A DNA stretch of 64,000 nt from NCBI GenBank assembly GCA_024234575.1, contig JACKOB010000004.1, positions 124,001-188,000 on the forward strand, given 5' to 3'. A program made the translations under genes and the position numbers. The notes beneath the pieces are model-generated. The model saw only the letters and a program-made list of their open reading frames with translations, was not told where the DNA came from and searched no databases. Shown here in pieces: positions 33,994-43,207 of the stretch (the first letter of the stretch is position 1; each line of letters starts with the position of its first letter). This DNA comes from Hahellaceae bacterium (GTDB lineage Bacteria; Pseudomonadota; Gammaproteobacteria; Pseudomonadales; Oleiphilaceae).

Positions 33994-36750
33994 GTGGGCA
34001 CGCGATACTTAAAAGCACTGTTCAACCCAAAATCTATCTGTATTCTCGGGGCCTCCGAGCGGTCCCAGAATTTGGGGGGGATGGTTCTGCGGAATCTTTT
34101 GGCTTCTGATTATCCAGGTAAGCTGATGGTCATCAACTCATCAGAATATGCCCAGGTGCACGGTATCGAGTGTGTGTCGAAAGTGAGCAAAATGCCGTTC
34201 AGCCCCGATTTGGCGATTGTGTGTACGCCCCCTGAGACGGTACCAGGTTTGGTGAAACAATTGGGCAAGGCGGGCGTCAAAACCGCCATGGTGCTTACGG
34301 GAGGGTTATCTAGAACACACAGCAAAAGCGGTCGGCCGTTAATGTACTCGGTACGCGATGCGGCTAAAAAATCCGGCATACGAATTCTCGGGCCAAATAC
34401 GATTGGTATTATGGTGCCCTCTCAAAATTTAAATGCAACCTACGCACATATGGGCGTGTTGCCAGGGAAAATAGCGTTTATCGGTCAATCTGGAACCATC
34501 GCCAGTACTGTTATAGATTGGGCATTTAGCCGTGGAATTGGCTTTTCCCACTTTCTGACATTGGGCGATAGCATGGATATTGACCCCGATGATTTGATCG
34601 ATTACCTGGCGCAGGATCGCTCTACCAAAGCCATTCTTTTTCACTTTGAAACCATCAATAACCCCTCGCGATTTATCTCTGCGGTGCGCGCTGCCTCTCG
34701 CGGTAAGCTTGTTATCGGTGTGAAAAGCGGCCGAGTTCCCGAGTCTCAATGGGAAACTAACGTGCTTCCAGATGGTATCGTTAATGGCGATGATATTTAT
34801 GAAGCGGTGATGCGACGTGCGGGTATACTGCGCGTACAGGGGTTGGACGAGATGTTTGACGCCCTTGAGACGCTGACGCGAATGAAGCCGGTAAAGCAGG
34901 AACATCTGGTGATTCTCTGCAATGGCTTTGGCCCTGGCGTGTTAGCTGTTGATAAATTAGCCTCTTTAGGTGGTGAGCTAACGGACCTTAGCCCCGAAAC
35001 AATCGAAGCTTTTCAGCAGCTTTTGCCGCCTTACTGGACGAAGAGAAACCCGATCGATCTTGATTATGATGCCAGCCCAACGCGTTACGAGCAGGCTCTT
35101 ACCATTTTGGAAAAAGACTTATCAGTTTCAAATGTGCTGGTGATGTTTGCGCCTTCCTTAACCGAAGACAGTCTGCAAATCGCTGACACAATCGTTAATA
35201 AAGCCAGCAAGTCCCGTCTGAATATTTTTACCTGCTGGCTGGGCAAAAGTACGATCAGAGAGGCGCGGCATGCATTTTTTGATTCTGGCATACCAACTTT
35301 CTCTTCACCAGAGAAAGCGGTGAAGGCATTTATGCATCAGGTTAATCATAACCGAACGCAAAAGCTGCTGCGGGAGACGCCTTCTTCCTATGTTGATCAT
35401 ATGCAAGACAGGTCGCATGCAAGGCACCTTGTGGCGAATGCCGTTAGACAAGGACACAAAACCCTAAGCAACGAAGAGGCTCGGCAAGTTATCGTTGACT
35501 ATGGCATTCCTGCTGTGAAGACCTGGTATTGCGATAACGTCGAAGAGGTCATCGAGAGATACAGGCAGGTGAATGGGGCTATTAATATTACCCTCCTACA
35601 CGAGCAGGCGTCCTATCCGTTTCTAGAAGAAAAAACGGGTAGAGGTCGTTATAAAGCAACATTAAGAAAGCTGAATGATGAAGATGTCATTCGCCAATCC
35701 TGCCAGTTGTTATTCAATCAATACCAGGAGCACTTCCGTAACAGTGGATTTTTAGGTTATGCCGTCCACGCCAGTCATCAGCATATTGGTGGTCTGGGGT
35801 TTAGTTTGGGTATTACCCGTGATCCGGTGTTTGGGCCTTTGGTGGTTTGTGGGGCTGCCGGAGCTAGTGTTAACGTCATGAGTGACCGGCATATTGCCTT
35901 GCCTCCCTTGAATATGGTGTTAGCGAAAGATCTACTACGCCAGACGCATATGTACAAATTGTTAAAAGAATACAGCTACCAGCCTGAAAAAGATATCCAT
36001 GCGGTATGCGAAACTCTTATTACTTTGTCTCAGATCGTTATCGATATTCCCCAAATACGTGGCCTTGAGATTTTACCGCTGTTATTCGATCGTAAAAGCG
36101 CGGTTGCCGTGGACGTTGCCATTGATCTTGATGAACCGGCGAGATTATCTATACAGCCTTACCCAGAGCACTTATGCGAGTGGATTGTGCTACCAAGATC
36201 AAGACGCCGCGTGCAGCTGCGGCCTGTTAAAGGGGAAGACGAGCCGACGCATGTCGACTTCCACATGAAGCTGTCTCCCGAGTCTATCAGGTTCAGATTT
36301 TTCCATTACCGTAAGTCTTTCAGTCATGACGAGCTGGTGCAAATGGTACAGATCGACTACGACCGTGAGATGGTGTTCATTGCGACGGCAGCAACCACGG
36401 CAGAAGAAAACGCACCGGAAGAGACGCTCGGAGTCGTGAGGGTGTGGACGGATGCCGACAACTTGCAGTGTGAGTTCGCGGTGATCGTTCGGGATGATAT
36501 GAAGGGTGAGAAACTTGGATTACGCCTGATGAACAAAATGATCGACTATTGCCGCAACCGGGGCACGATTGAAATGATAGGTTCCGTTCTGCCGGATAAT
36601 GGCCCAATGCTGGGGTTAGCGCGCAAGTTAGGTTTTAAGGTTGAATATAACGAAGACGAAGAGGTAATGGATTTGCGATTGCCTCTAAACTCGCCTACAG
36701 ATGACTGGGAGCGAGAAACCATCAATCATGAAGAGGATCTCAGTATTTAG
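33994..36750 (+). CDS. Pat/YfiQ-type protein lysine acetyltransferase (NDP-forming acyl-CoA synthetase fold plus GNAT)
   Basis: 918 aa from a GTG at 33994, chosen because AAGGAG lies 7 bases upstream; the frame opens at a TTG at 33955. Order: CoA-binding Rossmann domain (SICILGASERSQNLGGMVLRNLL), CoA-ligase parts (GPNTIGIM; FIGQSGTIASTVIDWAFSRG), an ATP-grasp-like region (RHLVANAVRQGHKTLSNEEA) and a C-terminal GNAT (VQLRPVKGEDEPTHVDFHM; DDMKGEKLGLRLMNKMIDYC). This is the layout of Pat/PatZ enzymes, which acetylate acetyl-CoA synthetase and other metabolic enzymes. The divergent neighbour is an HDAC-family deacetylase. Confidence 0.88.
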   Translation: MGTRYLKALFNPKSICILGASERSQNLGGMVLRNLLASDYPGKLMVINSSEYAQVHGIECVSKVSKMPFSPDLAIVCTPPETVPGLVKQLGKAGVKTAMVLTGGLSRTHSKSGRPLMYSVRDAAKKSGIRILGPNTIGIMVPSQNLNATYAHMGVLPGKIAFIGQSGTIASTVIDWAFSRGIGFSHFLTLGDSMDIDPDDLIDYLAQDRSTKAILFHFETINNPSRFISAVRAASRGKLVIGVKSGRVPESQWETNVLPDGIVNGDDIYEAVMRRAGILRVQGLDEMFDALETLTRMKPVKQEHLVILCNGFGPGVLAVDKLASLGGELTDLSPETIEAFQQLLPPYWTKRNPIDLDYDASPTRYEQALTILEKDLSVSNVLVMFAPSLTEDSLQIADTIVNKASKSRLNIFTCWLGKSTIREARHAFFDSGIPTFSSPEKAVKAFMHQVNHNRTQKLLRETPSSYVDHMQDRSHARHLVANAVRQGHKTLSNEEARQVIVDYGIPAVKTWYCDNVEEVIERYRQVNGAINITLLHEQASYPFLEEKTGRGRYKATLRKLNDEDVIRQSCQLLFNQYQEHFRNSGFLGYAVHASHQHIGGLGFSLGITRDPVFGPLVVCGAAGASVNVMSDRHIALPPLNMVLAKDLLRQTHMYKLLKEYSYQPEKDIHAVCETLITLSQIVIDIPQIRGLEILPLLFDRKSAVAVDVAIDLDEPARLSIQPYPEHLCEWIVLPRSRRRVQLRPVKGEDEPTHVDFHMKLSPESIRFRFFHYRKSFSHDELVQMVQIDYDREMVFIATAATTAEENAPEETLGVVRVWTDADNLQCEFAVIVRDDMKGEKLGLRLMNKMIDYCRNRGTIEMIGSVLPDNGPMLGLARKLGFKVEYNEDEEVMDLRLPLNSPTDDWERETINHEEDLSI

Positions 36751-36754
36751 TATT

Positions 36755-36778
36755 GGCGGGGTCGATACAGACCCCGCC
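36755..36778. terminator. Stem-loop between acetyltransferase gene and rdgC
   Basis: GGCGGGGTC (36755-36763), loop of six, GACCCCGCC (36770-36778): a perfect GC-rich nine-base stem between convergent genes. Only a short T/A stretch follows, so it is a moderate terminator candidate for both. Confidence 0.65.
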
Positions 36779-36808
36779 TTAACTGCTGCAATGCAAAAAC
36801 CGCTCTTA

Positions 36809-37735
36809 CTAAGCGGCGACCAGCTTAGATTCGTCTTCGCCACCAAATGCATTGAGAATCTGTGGAATGAATTCTGCAAATTCTGCCGCCATAATTGAAA
36901 AGCTTGCATCAAAGCGCTCAGCGGCTGATTCTGGGTTCATATCGCCCATTTTTTCTTCAACGAATTCGCCAAATTTAATGCGCTTAATGCTGAGGTCTTC
37001 GTTAAAAATAAACGACATACGCTCTTGCCAGCTAAGCGCCAGCTTAACTACCTGCTTATCTGCCTTGATATGGGTTTGTAGCTCATCGCCCGCCATATCT
37101 ACACCTCGGCAACGCACCACTGACTTCTCTTGCGACTGAGATTGCAGTTCGCATTCATCATTGATTACAAACTCACCGGGTATGGTGTCTGTACCTTCTA
37201 CCCAGGCAGTCATCATGGCTGCAGGACTGGAATTGACTTCTGGGAATTTTACCGGCAAAGAGCCAAGCGTTTTACGTAAAAAACTCGTTAAGTCATCGGC
37301 TTTTTTACCTGAAGAAGCGTTGACGATCAGCCAGTTATTGCTAGTATCGATATAAGCATAAGTGTATGACGAGCGCTTAAATGCTCTCGGGAGCAGGTCG
37401 GTGATTATTTCTTCTTTTAGCTCGTCTTTTTCTTTCTTTCTGACTTTTCGTGCCTGCTCGTCTTCGATTGCCTGAACTTTTTCGTCCAATGCTTCTTTAA
37501 TAACAGATGATGGCAATATTCGTTCTTCCTTGCAGAGCGTGATCATCCAGTAAGGGCCAGTAACGTGTACCAGCTGCTGTCCATTTCGCCCTAAAGGCGC
37601 CGACCAGCCTTGTCTAAATTGTTCTTGCGGCCCGCAAGGGAGTGCGGGCGCTTCGGCAAGTTTACTTTCGAGTTCTTCGGCTGAAAGGCTAAAGGGTTTT
37701 GAAAATCGATAAATAAGTATGTTTTTAAACCACAT
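36809..37735 (-). CDS. rdgC: Recombination-associated protein RdgC
   Basis: 308 aa. The start MWFKNILIYRFSKPF and the blocks GWSAPLGRNGQQLVH, EKVQAIEDEQARKVRKKEK and DDLTSFLRKTLGSLPV are RdgC family signatures; length is typical. RdgC forms a ring dimer on duplex DNA and limits RecA filament formation. No start ambiguity. Monocistronic between convergent acetyltransferase and divergent small redoxin genes. Confidence 0.94.
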   Translation of the reverse strand: MWFKNILIYRFSKPFSLSAEELESKLAEAPALPCGPQEQFRQGWSAPLGRNGQQLVHVTGPYWMITLCKEERILPSSVIKEALDEKVQAIEDEQARKVRKKEKDELKEEIITDLLPRAFKRSSYTYAYIDTSNNWLIVNASSGKKADDLTSFLRKTLGSLPVKFPEVNSSPAAMMTAWVEGTDTIPGEFVINDECELQSQSQEKSVVRCRGVDMAGDELQTHIKADKQVVKLALSWQERMSFIFNEDLSIKRIKFGEFVEEKMGDMNPESAAERFDASFSIMAAEFAEFIPQILNAFGGEDESKLVAA

Positions 37736-38086
37736 TAATCAGAAATCCTTGGAGTATGATTATATTTGTAATTTGGGCAGGTCGCCCGACTGCACCGTTT
37801 ATTAAATCGATGCAATATAAGCTGCGCAACGCTGTGTTAGGAAGCGTCTGTTTAATCGCCTGGGCAGGCTAACTAGACAGGTATTCACTATGTACTTGCA
37901 CTCCAGACATCAGAGATTTTCGCGCGACTGAATGGATGTCAGATTATTGGCGAAATACTACAGATGATCCAGTATTTTTTTTGTAAGTTTTTGAGATAGT
38001 TTGTATTGTGCAGTCTTAAAGTTGGTGCAGCGGAAGGCTCGCATCTATAACGTTTTCGTACTGTGAGTTGATAGAAGGTGACCGCG
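37736..38086. other. 351-bp intergenic region without a recognised gene
   Basis: Divergent region between rdgC and the redoxin-like gene. It is AT-rich in its right half and has no ORF with a ribosome site, no strong hairpin and no consensus LexA or FliA box that I could find. It ends with AAGGTG, the ribosome site of the TTG start at 38087. Confidence 0.4.
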
Positions 38087-38356
38087 TTGACAAATACATT
38101 CGTGCTATACCACACCGAAGCATGCCATTTGTGTGAACTGGCTGAGGCAGTGATACAGAATGTTTCGGCTCATTATCCGATGTCCTGGCGAAAAGTAGAT
38201 ATCGCCAATGATGATGCGCTTGTTGAAGCGTATGGCATTCGTATACCCGTGCTTATTGATATGAATAGCCGCGAGGAAATAGGTTGGCCGTTCGATGAAC
38301 AAGCACTTTACGATTGGTTGACGAGCAGTACTGGTGACGCCCCCGCAAATTCTTAA
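38087..38356 (+). CDS. Glutaredoxin-like protein (DUF836 family)
   Basis: 89 aa from the TTG at 38087 (AAGGTG 6 bases upstream); a GTG at 38078 is possible. The start TNTFVLYHTEACHLCELAE has a CxxC redox motif (CHLC) at the beginning of helix 1, and YGIRIPVLIDMN carries the cis-Pro of thioredoxin folds. Small proteins of this type occur widely in gammaproteobacteria as lone genes. Substrate unknown. Confidence 0.8.
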   Translation: MTNTFVLYHTEACHLCELAEAVIQNVSAHYPMSWRKVDIANDDALVEAYGIRIPVLIDMNSREEIGWPFDEQALYDWLTSSTGDAPANS

Positions 38357-38424
38357 GGCAAGCCTATCTTTATCGGGCCTAACCCCGGCGCGCCGCAGCC
38401 TGATGTTTTGGTAATATTAAAAAG

Positions 38425-40035
38425 CTAAATATTAAAGCTGTTGGAGATTTCTGAAAAACGTTTGGCCTCCAGGCTTAGCTTTTCACTAAAGCGATGAGTG
38501 CGAGCTGCGTTCTGATGAAATTTATCTCCCAATGCGCTGATGGCATGAATGTTGTGCTCTACGTCTTGGCTGATGCTCGTTTGATTCGTTGCCGCCTGGT
38601 TTATTTGGTGATTGATGTCGTCGATTTTGGCGATCGACTCAAAAATTACGTGCATGGCGTGATTGGCTTTTTCACCGGATTTAGCATTGTTTTGTGCTTG
38701 TTCTTTATTATGATTGATGATTTTGACAGCTTCTTGCGCTCGCTTTTGTAGTGTATCAACCATTTCTTCAATCTGTGATGCCGACTCTTGTGTTTTCTGC
38801 GCCAGTGAGCGGACTTCATCAGCCACTACCGCAAATCCCCGACCTTGCTCTCCCGCCCGAGCAGCCTCAATCGCCGCATTAAGTGCTAGTAAGTTGGTTT
38901 GCTCCGCGATACTTTGAATCACCGACATGACCTGGTTAATGTTTACGCTGCTGGAAGCCAGCTGTTCAATCACATTGCCTGCGTGGTCAAGCTCTTTGGC
39001 TAATGCCAGTGTGGAGGTGAGTGATTCGGCAATTATTCGCTCGCCTTCTTTAGCCTGATCACGCACTAAAGAGCTGGATGCCGTAGCCTCATCCGAACGC
39101 ATTTCCACCTCATTCGCAGCGGCTGCCAAGTGTTCAATGGAGGTAACAATTTTTTGCGTCTGGTTGTTCTGGTCATTTAAATAACGGTCGTTATCATCGA
39201 CCAGGTAGAGAAGAGCATGGGAGTGAGCTGACACCTGCATTCCTGTGCCCGTGATGGTTCTTAGTAATTTTCCCAGCTCTCTGATGATGTTTGCGGTGGC
39301 CTTGGATATATCACCAATTTCATCATTGCGACGAATCTTCACCTGCGCCGTAAAATCACCTCGTGCAATCCTGGTGAGTTCGTCTCTGAGGTAACGCGCA
39401 GGATTAATAATGTAGTGATAGCTTAAGTAGAGTAACCAAAATAACAGCATTGCATAGGCGCCGGTGATGACGATGACAGAAGTTTTTGTCGTGCTCGCGG
39501 TGCTAAGCTCTTTGCTGGTTTCTTTCGTTTCGATAACCTCCAGCTTATCTGTTAACAGGCTGATTTGTGCAGAGATGGCGGCGGCGGCACTGTCAAATTC
39601 AGCCATAACCTTATTACCCTGTGCAGGGCCGTCGGTAATATACGCCTTTGCCATTTTCTCTCCCGTTACGACGTATGTCTCGAATATCGGCATGATCTTC
39701 TTATAGTCATCAGATTGTGCAGGGTTGAGTTTAATCAGCTGTGCAATATGCTCGCGGAACTCTGACGCGGCGGCAGACGCTTCTTTAAAGCCGTCATCAA
39801 GCCCGTCTTGCGCTCGAGTAGCACTGATGTCCGTTAGCCATTGTTGCACCTGTACCACGGCAAGTTTGGCGGCGAGAGTGGTTTTGATAATGGGTAGAAT
39901 AACTTCACTGTTGTGATGAATACGTTTGTCTATTTCATTAGCCTGATAGAACATCAACGCTGACTGGAACAGTGTTAAGCCACCGAAGCAAATTGCAAAG
40001 ATAATGATGAGCTGTTTGATGGTAAGTCCGTGCAT
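38425..40035 (-). CDS. Methyl-accepting chemotaxis protein
   Basis: 536 aa. TM1 at about residues 7-28 ([15 protein letters not shown]), a periplasmic four-helix style sensor domain of ~155 residues, TM2 at about 188-210, a HAMP domain ([18 protein letters not shown]), and the signalling tip [26 protein letters not shown] followed by the [20 protein letters not shown] helix. It relays ligand sensing to CheA/CheW. No C-terminal NWETF-like pentapeptide. No sigma-28 box was found before it, so its control may differ from the filament genes. Ligand unknown. Confidence 0.92.
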   Translation of the reverse strand: MHGLTIKQLIIIFAICFGGLTLFQSALMFYQANEIDKRIHHNSEVILPIIKTTLAAKLAVVQVQQWLTDISATRAQDGLDDGFKEASAAASEFREHIAQLIKLNPAQSDDYKKIMPIFETYVVTGEKMAKAYITDGPAQGNKVMAEFDSAAAAISAQISLLTDKLEVIETKETSKELSTASTTKTSVIVITGAYAMLLFWLLYLSYHYIINPARYLRDELTRIARGDFTAQVKIRRNDEIGDISKATANIIRELGKLLRTITGTGMQVSAHSHALLYLVDDNDRYLNDQNNQTQKIVTSIEHLAAAANEVEMRSDEATASSSLVRDQAKEGERIIAESLTSTLALAKELDHAGNVIEQLASSSVNINQVMSVIQSIAEQTNLLALNAAIEAARAGEQGRGFAVVADEVRSLAQKTQESASQIEEMVDTLQKRAQEAVKIINHNKEQAQNNAKSGEKANHAMHVIFESIAKIDDINHQINQAATNQTSISQDVEHNIHAISALGDKFHQNAARTHRFSEKLSLEAKRFSEISNSFNI

Positions 40036-40267
40036 TCGTTTGCCTATATTGTGGTACAGAAATGTTTAATGTTTGGATTTCTTTTACTGAGGTGAATTTG
40101 AGCAGAAAGCATTGCGTACAATTTTTCTCGTTACTAATCAGTATAGGCAACAAAAAGGTTTGTTCACGAAATTTACGACGGGAGAAGAGAGCACCGCTCG
40201 TCAAAAGGGTTGAAAAGCGGTCATTGAAAGTTGTTATAAAACGTCGGCTTGTTAATTTAGAAAGCGG

Positions 40268-40726
40268 CTAAACCAAAGCGTTGATAATCTCCCAAAATGG
40301 TTTGTCGACAGGCATGACACTCAAGCGGTTGCCTTTGCGGACAAGCGGCATATCGACTAACTCAGGCATTTCTTTTAGTTGGCGCAGAGAAATAGTACGC
40401 GCAAACTTCGTGATAAATTTGATGTCCACCATAAACCATCGCGGATTTTCTTCAGTGGCCTTGGGATCATAATATTTTCCATCCGGGTTTCTTGCCGTAT
40501 GATCTGGATATCCCTCTCTAACGACTTCTGCGATACCTACAATACCGGGTTCATCGCAGTTAGAGTGATAGAAAAAGATTTGGTCACCTACTTTCATAGC
40601 GTCTCGCATCATATTGCGTGCCTGGTAGTTTCTTACCCCATCCCAGGGTTCTGTCTGTGTAGGGCGGTTGGCCAGATCATCAATACTAAATACGTCTGGC
40701 TCAGATTTCATTAACCAATAGTTCAT
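40268..40726 (-). CDS. EVE domain protein
   Basis: 152 aa from the ATG at 40726, giving the family start MNYWLMKSEPDVFSIDDL; an upstream ATG at 40753 has no better ribosome site. WDGVRNYQARNMMRD, VGDQIFFYHSNCDEPGIVG and ENPRWFMVDIKF are EVE (YTH-related) motifs that bind modified bases in DNA or RNA. In gammaproteobacteria it usually stands alone near folate or cell-division genes. Role not established. Confidence 0.88.
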   Translation of the reverse strand: MNYWLMKSEPDVFSIDDLANRPTQTEPWDGVRNYQARNMMRDAMKVGDQIFFYHSNCDEPGIVGIAEVVREGYPDHTARNPDGKYYDPKATEENPRWFMVDIKFITKFARTISLRQLKEMPELVDMPLVRKGNRLSVMPVDKPFWEIINALV

Positions 40727-40944
40727 AGAGATATGCCAATAGTGTAAGTGCATGGGACAAACTGAGCGCCATCATAGCGAATTGGGCCAGTGAGACTCAA
40801 TAATGAATTTCAAACGGTATATCGCTATAATCCGGCTCCCTGGCGTTGCAGGTTGTGTAGCATTGCAATGTTCTTTTTATTGTACTGACTTGAAATCAGG
40901 TCATTGGCAGTCGTTTTCTGATAGCAGTTAACAAGGAGACATCA

Positions 40945-41178
40945 ATGAGTGAAGAACAATTCGCTTACTATTCAACCATCATATTGGTTGGCGGGCTGAT
41001 TATCTATATGGGGTTTATCATTTACGATCTTGCTAAAAAGTCGAAGGCCGGAAGGTTTGGCATGATGATTTTATTTATTGGGTTGTTTACTGGTGTTTTA
41101 GGGTTTGTTATCAAGACTGTTTTGGTTGAGTTTATGGGGATAGGTGCTGTGGTCTTAATCTCAGGGGGGCTATGTTAA
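40945..41178 (+). CDS. Small two-span membrane protein, DUF2788-like
   Basis: 77 aa. EEQFAYYSTIILVGGLIIYMG begins the first membrane span, then the positively charged loop DLAKKSKAGRFG, then a second span (MMILFIGLFTGVLGFVIK). This pattern recalls the DUF2788 family of Pseudomonas-like bacteria. AAGGAG lies 6 bases before the ATG. TATAAT at 40828-40833 may be its -10. Function unknown. Confidence 0.75.
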   Translation: MSEEQFAYYSTIILVGGLIIYMGFIIYDLAKKSKAGRFGMMILFIGLFTGVLGFVIKTVLVEFMGIGAVVLISGGLC

Positions 41179-41216
41179 GAACAGCATTGGGATAGCCCAA
41201 TGAAATTATGGTTTGG

Positions 41217-42104
41217 CTAAAAGGGCATCCCCATTACAAATTTAAGTGCATAAATGCCATCGCCAGCACGAACGCCTAAACCCAGCCTGTCGATGGGGAT
41301 CCATAAATCATTACTTAGCAGGGGAGAACTGACACTTAAGCCTGCTTCGACGCTGTACTTCACTTTCTCTTCCTCTTCACGGCCAAAAAATTTTACCGGT
41401 ATTAAGTACCAATAGGCTGCTCCGTATGCGTGGGTGTTGAACTGGGCAGGGCCGATATTGAAATGCCAGGGTAGTTCCCAGTCGATACCTGTTTCCCAGG
41501 CGGCAAAACTGCCCTGTGTATCAAGGCCTAGATCTTTATGGCCCGCCATAAAGAGGCGGTTACCCCACAAATGCATGCGCTCGAATGCGACGAAGTGCTT
41601 GTTTAATCTGGCACCTATTGAATACAGCAGGGCTTTTTGATCGGTGGTATCTGACCAGGTGTAACCTGCATCGGCATAGGGGGTGAGTGTCCAGTCGTTG
41701 TCGCTGATCCAGGTCTTCTCTGCGCCCAGAGCTAAAGATACGGTATCGGCCCGTGAAGGTATGTCCAGATCTTTTATACTGTCTTTATCAAAGCCAAATA
41801 GCCCTATAGATAGTGGAAAACGTAAGGTAAAAATCTCCTCGTCGTCGTTGACAAACATATGAGTGAAAGGGATGTTGAATATGGCTGCTTTCTGGTCGTT
41901 AACCTGATAAATACCGCTACCCAGGTAGAAAGCATAGCTGTAGTGAGCCTCTGATTTAGCATCCATCCGAGGTTGGACATCTGTTGCCGGCTCATCCCTT
42001 GCGGCTGTTGCGCAATTTGAGCACAGAGTCAGGCAGAGAGATGCGGTCTGTAGTGCAAATAGTTTACCAAGGGGGGGCAGTGAGTTTTTTATGTTTGCAG
42101 CCAA
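41217..42104 (-). CDS. Exported beta-rich protein, probable outer-membrane barrel
   Basis: 295 aa from a TTG at 42104. The N-terminus (LGKLFALQTASLCLTLCSNCATA) looks like a signal peptide with cleavage before ARDEP; the lipobox fit is poor. The remainder alternates polar and aromatic residues in short strands (YSYAFYLGSGIYQV, WTLTPYADAGYTWSD, NTHAYGAAYWYLIPV) and ends in FVMGMPF, with the C-terminal Phe typical of beta-barrels. I do not recognise the family. A short hairpin at 41185-41202 precedes its stop on the other strand. Confidence 0.55.
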   Translation of the reverse strand: MAANIKNSLPPLGKLFALQTASLCLTLCSNCATAARDEPATDVQPRMDAKSEAHYSYAFYLGSGIYQVNDQKAAIFNIPFTHMFVNDDEEIFTLRFPLSIGLFGFDKDSIKDLDIPSRADTVSLALGAEKTWISDNDWTLTPYADAGYTWSDTTDQKALLYSIGARLNKHFVAFERMHLWGNRLFMAGHKDLGLDTQGSFAAWETGIDWELPWHFNIGPAQFNTHAYGAAYWYLIPVKFFGREEEEKVKYSVEAGLSVSSPLLSNDLWIPIDRLGLGVRAGDGIYALKFVMGMPF

Positions 42105-42182
42105 GCGTTAAAACATCCGAAATACAGTTGCTGCATTATTATTTCTTTTTGCTAAGGCAAACAAGCGGGACATGTTTCTTTT

Positions 42183-43148
42183 TTATTCGCCCGCTTGATA
42201 AATGTGTGCCTGATTTCGACCGTGATGTTTACAGTGGTAGAGTGCAAGATCAGACTCTTCCAGCCAGGCTTTGTAGCTCTTACATCCAGAGGAAAGTTCT
42301 GAAATACCCAGGCTGATAGTGAACTTAATGGCCAGATCTTCATGCTGAACAACCATGGCTTCTATGTTGGCGCGTAGCCTTTCTGCAAACACCAGTGCAC
42401 CCTGAGCATCGGTATCCGATAGTATCACGCCAAACTCTTCACCGCCGTACCGTCCTGCGGTATCTGTAGTTCTCAGGCTGTCTCGGAGCAGCCTGGACAC
42501 AACGCGTATAACCTCATCACCGGCCTGATGACCGTAAGTATCGTTTACCTTTTTGAAGTGGTCGATGTCGAACATTATCAGCGAGCAGGTATGACGGTAG
42601 CGCTGGTAGCGGTTGAACTCTTTTACCAGGCACTCTTCCCAGTAGCCACGATTGTTCAGTTGTGTGAGTTTGTCTGTTCGGCTTAGTCGGGCTAACTCTT
42701 TGTTGGCGTCTTCCAGCGCTTTTCGGTTTGAGGCTATGTCAGTAACATCATAGATAATGATACAGACGTTGTTTACTTCGCCATTGGCAGAAACCAGTGG
42801 TGATATAGTGATGTTCTGATACATAAACTCTTCCGTGCCGGTAATTGGACGGTAGTTTTTAAACTGCATCAGATAGGGGCGTTGTTCCCAGGTGGTAAAT
42901 GCCCGGTTCTTTAATAAGAACACGGCGTCGGTTTTTTGCCTCAACCAGTCTTCATCAATGTTGGCAAAAATATCGAAGAGCAATTGGCCCTTTACCTGGG
43001 TGGGGCGCAGGCCGCTATGGTTCTCCATGAAGCTGTTCCAGACCTGTACGGCATAGTTGCGATCAAGCACGACCAACCCTACATCAATGGTCTGAAGCAT
43101 ATCCATGAGCCAATGAAATTCAGTGATATCGAAATTAGTGTTAGCCAT
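42183..43148 (-). CDS. PAS-GGDEF diguanylate cyclase
   Basis: 321 aa. Residues ~8-130 form a PAS domain (VGLVVLDRNYAVQVWNSFMEN; CIIIYDVTDIASNR), then GGDEF: LTQLNNRGYWEECL, LIMFDIDHFKKVNDTYGHQAGDEV and GRYGGEEFGV. The catalytic GGEEF is intact and an RxxD (RTTD) lies five residues upstream, the product-inhibition I-site. It should make cyclic di-GMP. No membrane span, so it is cytoplasmic. It lies 60 bases after the response regulator-CheC gene on the same strand, likely one operon. Confidence 0.92.
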   Translation of the reverse strand: MANTNFDITEFHWLMDMLQTIDVGLVVLDRNYAVQVWNSFMENHSGLRPTQVKGQLLFDIFANIDEDWLRQKTDAVFLLKNRAFTTWEQRPYLMQFKNYRPITGTEEFMYQNITISPLVSANGEVNNVCIIIYDVTDIASNRKALEDANKELARLSRTDKLTQLNNRGYWEECLVKEFNRYQRYRHTCSLIMFDIDHFKKVNDTYGHQAGDEVIRVVSRLLRDSLRTTDTAGRYGGEEFGVILSDTDAQGALVFAERLRANIEAMVVQHEDLAIKFTISLGISELSSGCKSYKAWLEESDLALYHCKHHGRNQAHIYQAGE

Positions 43149-43207
43149 GTTGGTCGATTCTATTTATCCGGTTTAACGTTGGTTGCAGGCGATAACTATG
43201 CCTGGAT

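Noticed and set aside
40828..40944. Possible 6S RNA (ssrS) near the EVE gene
   Set aside because: A TATAAT box is present and EVE genes can lie near ssrS, but I could not draw the long bulged hairpin or recognise conserved 6S sequence.
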